This document shows positions 5,522 through 5,826 of a DNA stretch of 5,826 nt, piece by piece. Position numbers and translations under genes: made by a program. This stretch comes from Actinomycetes bacterium (lineage in GTDB: Bacteria > Actinomycetota > Actinomycetes > Propionibacteriales > Propionibacteriaceae): contig JAKOQD010000025.1 in the NCBI GenBank assembly GCA_029778515.1, positions 1 through 5,826 of the forward strand. Direction: 5' to 3'. Below the pieces are notes generated by a model. It was not told the origin of the DNA, made no database searches, and was given only the letters and a program-made list of their open reading frames with translations. Positions within the stretch are counted from its first letter, which is position 1. Each line of letters begins with the position of its first letter.

Positions 5522-5826
5522 CTCATCCGCCAGTCGAGATCGGCTGCGGCAGCAGCACCCGCGGCGACGATCCGCGCCGGGTCTCCCGAACGCCGCGGCG
5601 CGATCTCGGGAGTGAAGTCGATGCCGGTCACCCGCGCCATCGCGTCCATGATCTGTCGGACGCTCAGCCCGTCCCCACTGCCCAGGTTGTAGGCCGGACG
5701 CAGCTCTCGTCCGGCCTCAAGGGCAAGGGCCGCCGCAACGTGTGAGTGGGCCAGATCGCCCACGTGCACGTAGTCGCGGACGCAGGTGCCGTCCGGGGTC
5801 GGATAGTCGCCGCCGTTGATCCGCGG
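5455..5826 (-). CDS. galE: UDP-glucose 4-epimerase, C-terminal part (runs off the window)
   Basis: The 123 visible residues begin within INGGDYPTPDGTCVRDYVHV followed by GDLAHSH, a near-invariant GalE segment, and continue with YNLGSGDGLSVRQIMDA and the closing SYSVDEMVASAW. GalE is a cytoplasmic NAD-dependent short-chain (extended SDR) enzyme that interconverts UDP-glucose and UDP-galactose for galactose use and for cell-wall or capsule sugars. The N-terminal Rossmann part and the Tyr-x-x-x-Lys catalytic residues lie beyond base 5826. The stop is TGA at 5455-5457. The gene is convergent with the PH-domain gene, and their coding ends overlap by 67 bases (5455-5521). Confidence 0.95.
   Translation of the reverse strand, partial: PRINGGDYPTPDGTCVRDYVHVGDLAHSHVAAALALEAGRELRPAYNLGSGDGLSVRQIMDAMARVTGIDFTPEIAPRRSGDPARIVAAGAAAAADLDWRMSYSVDEMVASAWSARKASGPAA

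Overview
This window looks like ordinary chromosome from a high-GC Gram-positive bacterium (Actinomycetota). The evidence is strong G/C bias at third codon positions, GTG starts, a DUF1707-type protein (a family largely confined to Actinobacteria), and at least one start codon that looks leaderless. I cannot name the genus from sequence alone. I see no insertion sequence, integrase, CRISPR array or phage structural gene. The 4-TM 'phage-holin-like' family member here is a normal chromosomal gene type in actinobacteria.

Layout. Bases 1-118 hold nothing I can support. A tRNA-Gly (anticodon CCC, CCA encoded) lies on the minus strand at 119-192, with a good -10 hexamer about 27 bases upstream. 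Bases 193-689 are a long stretch without a confident gene, containing only a small minus-strand ORF (203-415) that has a strong Shine-Dalgarno but an unconvincing protein. A LuxR/GerE-type transcriptional regulator follows on the plus strand (690-1367). It converges on a minus-strand pair made of a membrane-anchored thermonuclease-family (SNase) protein (1815-2675) and a small four-helix membrane protein (1398-1793). A 21-base gap separates the two, and it contains a hairpin that pairs with the second gene's Shine-Dalgarno.

Divergent from the nuclease is a tight plus-strand cluster: a DUF1707 + LiaF-C-like protein (2757-3380), a short bPH_2 (YdbS-like) membrane protein (3405-3890) and a long three-PH-domain (YdbT-like) membrane protein (3887-5521). 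The last two overlap by ATGA. Together these resemble cell-envelope stress or antimicrobial-peptide tolerance modules known in Firmicutes (LiaF; YdbST). Linking all three functionally here is inference. The window ends inside the 3' half of a minus-strand galE (UDP-glucose 4-epimerase), whose end overlaps the PH-domain gene by 67 bases.

Most interesting points: (i) the DUF1707/LiaF-like + YdbS + YdbT-like cluster as a candidate actinobacterial envelope-defence unit; (ii) an 8-bp REP-like hairpin plus 21-bp tandem duplication in the tail of the PH gene, next to the antisense overlap with galE; (iii) a stop-proximal hairpin that may couple translation of the nuclease and the 4-TM protein; (iv) nearly identical pre-start sequences ahead of two cluster genes, suggesting leaderless initiation.
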